From assembly GCA_045114455.1 (NCBI GenBank), contig JBGUKN010000008.1, forward strand, positions 1 to 22,545: a stretch of 22,545 nucleotides of DNA, written 5' to 3'. This DNA comes from UBA1732 sp045114455. Lineage in GTDB: Bacteria > Verrucomicrobiota > Lentisphaeria > Victivallales > UBA1829. Both the position numbers and the translations under genes were made by a program. The notes beneath the pieces were generated by a model that worked only from the letters and a program-made list of their open reading frames with translations, was not told the DNA's origin and did not search any database. How positions within the stretch are numbered: the stretch's first letter is position 1; each line of letters starts with the position of its first letter. This document shows, in pieces, positions 20,332-22,545 of the stretch.

Positions 20332-21981
20332 CTATTTCAGGTTCACGATGGACTTGTCGTAATCCGCGGGCGGGAAGTATCCGAGCAGGGTCATGCAGGT
20401 GCCGGTGATGGAGCTGATGCCGAGTCCGGAGTTCAGCGCGGTATCGTATTCGCCCTGGTACTCGGGGTCGAACAGAATCGCCGGGACCGGGTTCAGCGAG
20501 TGGCTGGTCTTGCGCTTCGGGTTGCCGTTCGAATCAAGCTTCACGGAGCCGTCCTTGGCGTGTTCGTACATGTCGTCGGCGTTGCCGTGGTCCGCCGTGA
20601 CGAGCATGACGCCGCCCGCGGCCTTCACGCTGTTGTAGATGCGTTCCAGGCAGATGTCGAGCGCGCCCATGGAGGTCTGGACGGCCTGGTAGACGCCGGT
20701 GTGACCGACCATGTCGCCGTTCGGGAAGTTGAGGCGGATGAACTGGAATTCGTTGTTGTCGATGGCCTGGCAGACGCGGTCGGTGATGAGCGCGCACTGC
20801 ATCCACGGGCGCTGTTCGAACGGGACGATGTCGGACGGGATCTCGATGTAGGTCTCGAGCGCTTCGTCGAACTTGCCGGTGCGGTTGCCGTTGAAGAAGT
20901 AGGTCACATGGCCGTACTTCTGCGTCTCGCTGATGGCGAGCGACTTGATGCCGGTGGCGCAGAGGTATTCGCTGAGGGTGCGGTCGATCTCCGGCGGGTT
21001 CACGAGGAAGTGGTTCGGCACGTGCAGGTCGCCGTCGTATTCCATCATGCCGGCGTAGTAGACGTTCGGGCGCGGGCCGCGGTCGAACTCGGTGAGCGTC
21101 TCGGCGTCGAACGCCTTGCTGATCTCGAGCGCGCGGTCGCCGCGGAAGTTGAAGAAGACCACCGCGTCGCCGTCGACGACCGGGCCGACCGGCGTCGCGC
21201 CGTCGTCGGAGATCACGAAGGGCGGGAGGTCCTGGTCGATGGCGCCGGTCTCGCCGCGGAGGGTTTCGACGGCCTCATGGGCGGACTTGAAGTAGCGGCC
21301 CTTGCCGAGGACATGCGTTTCCCAGCCCTTGCGGACCATGTCCCAGTTTGCGTTGTAGCGGTCCATGGTGATGACCATGCGTCCGCCGCCGGAGGCGATG
21401 CGGCAGTCCATGCCGTCGGTGTTGAATTCCTTCAGCCAGGCTTCGAAGGGGTCGATGTAGTCGAGCGCGGAGGTTTCCGGCACGTCGCGGCCGTCGAGGA
21501 GCGCGTGGATGCGGATCTTCTTCACGCCTTCCTTCTTGGCCTGATCGAGCATGCCCTTCAGGTGGTTGAGGTGGCTGTGGACGTTGCCGTCGGAGAAGAG
21601 GCCGATGAAGTGGAGCGTGCCGCCCATTTTTGCCTGTTCGATCAGGGCTTTCCACGTGGCGCCCTCGAACATGCGTCCGCTTTCGATGGCGGCGGAGACG
21701 AGCTTCGCGCCCTGTTCGAACACGCGGCCGCAGCCCATGGCGTTGTGCCCGACTTCGCTGTTGCCCATGTCGGCGTCGCTGGGGAGTCCGACCGCGGTGC
21801 CGTGCGCCTTCAGCGTGGTCATCGGGAGGGTGGCCATCATCTTGTGGAGGAACGGCGTGTTGGAGTCGAGGACGGCGTCGCCTTCCTTGTACTTGCCGAT
21901 GCCGACGCCGTCCATGATGACGAGGACGACGGGGCCGCGGCGGGTGTGGAACGATTCATTCTTTTTCAGCGCTTCGAGCAT
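20332..21981 (-). CDS. gpmI: 2,3-bisphosphoglycerate-independent phosphoglycerate mutase
   Basis: A 549-aa cytoplasmic glycolytic enzyme interconverting 3- and 2-phosphoglycerate through a phosphoserine. Family features: metal ligand D24 (VIMDGVG), nucleophile S75 (DADMGNSEVGHNAMG), LFSDGNVHSHLNHL (about 128-141), LLDGRDVPETSA (161-172), FFNFRGDRALEIS (276-288), LNFPNGDMVGHTG (418-430) and the metal-binding TADHGNADD (462-470). All catalytic motifs appear intact. Length is slightly above the usual 510 or so residues, as in the eukaryote-like or PVC variants. Its ATG has AGGAG 7 bases upstream. It is the first gene of the gpmI / exonuclease / yggS operon, with a TTGCAT-type promoter facing away from rpsO. 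Confidence 0.96.
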   Translation of the reverse strand: MLEALKKNESFHTRRGPVVLVIMDGVGIGKYKEGDAVLDSNTPFLHKMMATLPMTTLKAHGTAVGLPSDADMGNSEVGHNAMGCGRVFEQGAKLVSAAIESGRMFEGATWKALIEQAKMGGTLHFIGLFSDGNVHSHLNHLKGMLDQAKKEGVKKIRIHALLDGRDVPETSALDYIDPFEAWLKEFNTDGMDCRIASGGGRMVITMDRYNANWDMVRKGWETHVLGKGRYFKSAHEAVETLRGETGAIDQDLPPFVISDDGATPVGPVVDGDAVVFFNFRGDRALEISKAFDAETLTEFDRGPRPNVYYAGMMEYDGDLHVPNHFLVNPPEIDRTLSEYLCATGIKSLAISETQKYGHVTYFFNGNRTGKFDEALETYIEIPSDIVPFEQRPWMQCALITDRVCQAIDNNEFQFIRLNFPNGDMVGHTGVYQAVQTSMGALDICLERIYNSVKAAGGVMLVTADHGNADDMYEHAKDGSVKLDSNGNPKRKTSHSLNPVPAILFDPEYQGEYDTALNSGLGISSITGTCMTLLGYFPPADYDKSIVNLK

Positions 21982-22064
21982 GGGAAAACTCCTGAAGGTT
22001 GGTGCGCCGCCGTTGTTTCCGCGGCGGACGCGTTATGTTTCGGTTGAAAATGTCATAACCTATT

Positions 22065-22093
22065 AATATATCACGTGAGGCGGGACGATGCAA
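22065..22093 (-). promoter_or_regulatory. Sigma70-like promoter of the gpmI operon
   Basis: On the minus strand TTGCAT (22093-22088) and TATATT (22070-22065) are separated by 17 bp, with TGA before the -10. Downstream of the -10, GTTATGAC recurs as it does after the M48-like promoter. Confidence 0.7.
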
Positions 22094-22177
22094 GCGCGAA
22101 GAGGAAATATTTCGTTCCGGGACCGCCCCGGACCGGGCTTGCCGGGATGAAAAATGGCAAAAAAAAACGAATGCCGC

Positions 22178-22205
22178 TTGCATTTTCCGAAAAGGCATGT
22201 ATCTT
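22178..22205 (+). promoter_or_regulatory. Sigma70-like promoter of rpsO
   Basis: TTGCAT (22178-22183) and TATCTT (22200-22205) are separated by 16 bp. An inverted repeat ATGCC (22171-22175) / GGCAT (22194-22198) brackets the -35 box. The leader of about 40 nt seems too short for an elaborate S15 autoregulatory structure. Confidence 0.62.
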
Positions 22206-22252
22206 AAAAGGATAAAATTCGTTTTAATCCCCGAATACAGGAATGGAATTCA

Positions 22253-22522
22253 ATGGAAAAAGAAACCAAAACCGCGATCATGCAGAAATACGCCCGCCAC
22301 GAGGGTGACGTCGGATCCCCCGAGGTCCAGATTGCCGTGCTCAGCAGCAAGATCGCCGAACTCACCGATCACATGCGTTCCCACAAGAAGGACAACAGCT
22401 CCCGCTTCGGCCTCATGGCCATGGTCAACCGCCGCAAACGCCTGCTGAAGTACCTTTCCAAAGAGAACCACGAGCGCTATCTTTCCCTCGCCGCCGAACT
22501 CGGTATCCGCGGCCAGAAGTGA
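22253..22522 (+). CDS. rpsO: 30S ribosomal protein S15
   Basis: An 89-aa protein of standard length. The S15 signature is clear: YARHEGDVGSPEVQIAVLSSKIAELTDHM, then HKKDNSSRFGLMAMVNRRKRLLKYL and the RYLSLAAELGIR end. It binds 16S rRNA early in small-subunit assembly. The ATG at 22253 has AGGA about 10 bases upstream. Only 23 bases follow the stop before the window ends. In many bacteria pnp comes next, but that cannot be seen here. Confidence 0.98.
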   Translation: MEKETKTAIMQKYARHEGDVGSPEVQIAVLSSKIAELTDHMRSHKKDNSSRFGLMAMVNRRKRLLKYLSKENHERYLSLAAELGIRGQK

Positions 22523-22545
22523 CAGCACGCTGCTCTTTGAATCGA

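Noticed and set aside
22206..22252. S15-binding autoregulatory leader of rpsO
   Set aside because: The predicted leader is only about 40 nt and I could not draw a convincing pseudoknot or three-way junction in it.

Overview
The window is GC-rich, gene-dense chromosomal DNA of a bacterium. It probably comes from the PVC superphylum (Lentisphaerota/Verrucomicrobiota side). The best lineage clue is a Minf_1886-type protein (6710-7153), a family known mainly from Verrucomicrobia and Planctomycetes. A tiny basic protein at 10-117, several secreted or lipid-anchored proteins, and a large secreted GH2 beta-galactosidase fit a host-associated or glycan-degrading member. The lineage is an inference; there is no rRNA here to prove it.

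Layout. 10-936: a 35-aa basic protein (-) and a SAM methyltransferase (+) run from divergent promoters. 943-3909: two minus-strand envelope genes, a polytopic membrane protein with a worn-down spermidine-synthase-like core and a LysM lipoprotein, separated by a clear terminator. 4102-8011: a minus-strand operon of a membrane-anchored helical protein, the Minf_1886 protein and an M16 zinc peptidase. 8282-10102: a YgiQ-type radical SAM protein (+). 10201-13572: secreted GH2 beta-galactosidase (-). 13972-16218: a secreted ankyrin-repeat protein (+), driven by a near-consensus promoter inside a T-tract-rich region. 16305-18212: a membrane M48-like protein with an odd HETPH zinc motif (-). 18331-18611: a tandem array of short palindromes. 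18584-21981: the operon gpmI / 5'-3' exonuclease / yggS (-). 22253-22522: rpsO (+), divergent from gpmI.

Promoters can be read at most transcription-unit starts. They share a sigma70-like pattern in which the -35 box is often TTGCAT rather than TTGACA (gpmI, rpsO, ygiQ, M48-like gene), with 16-17 bp to a TATAAT-like -10.

The most unusual structure is the 86-bp-period array at 18349-18586. Each unit is almost entirely a string of four different small hairpins, and the array is bracketed by a fifth palindromic word. The right-hand copy of that word encodes the last residues of YggS. The array is not coding, not CRISPR, and not an evident insertion sequence. It sits between the yggS stop codon and the promoter of the next co-directional gene.

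Limits: all calls come from reading sequence and recalled family motifs. No database search, folding or gene-prediction program was run.
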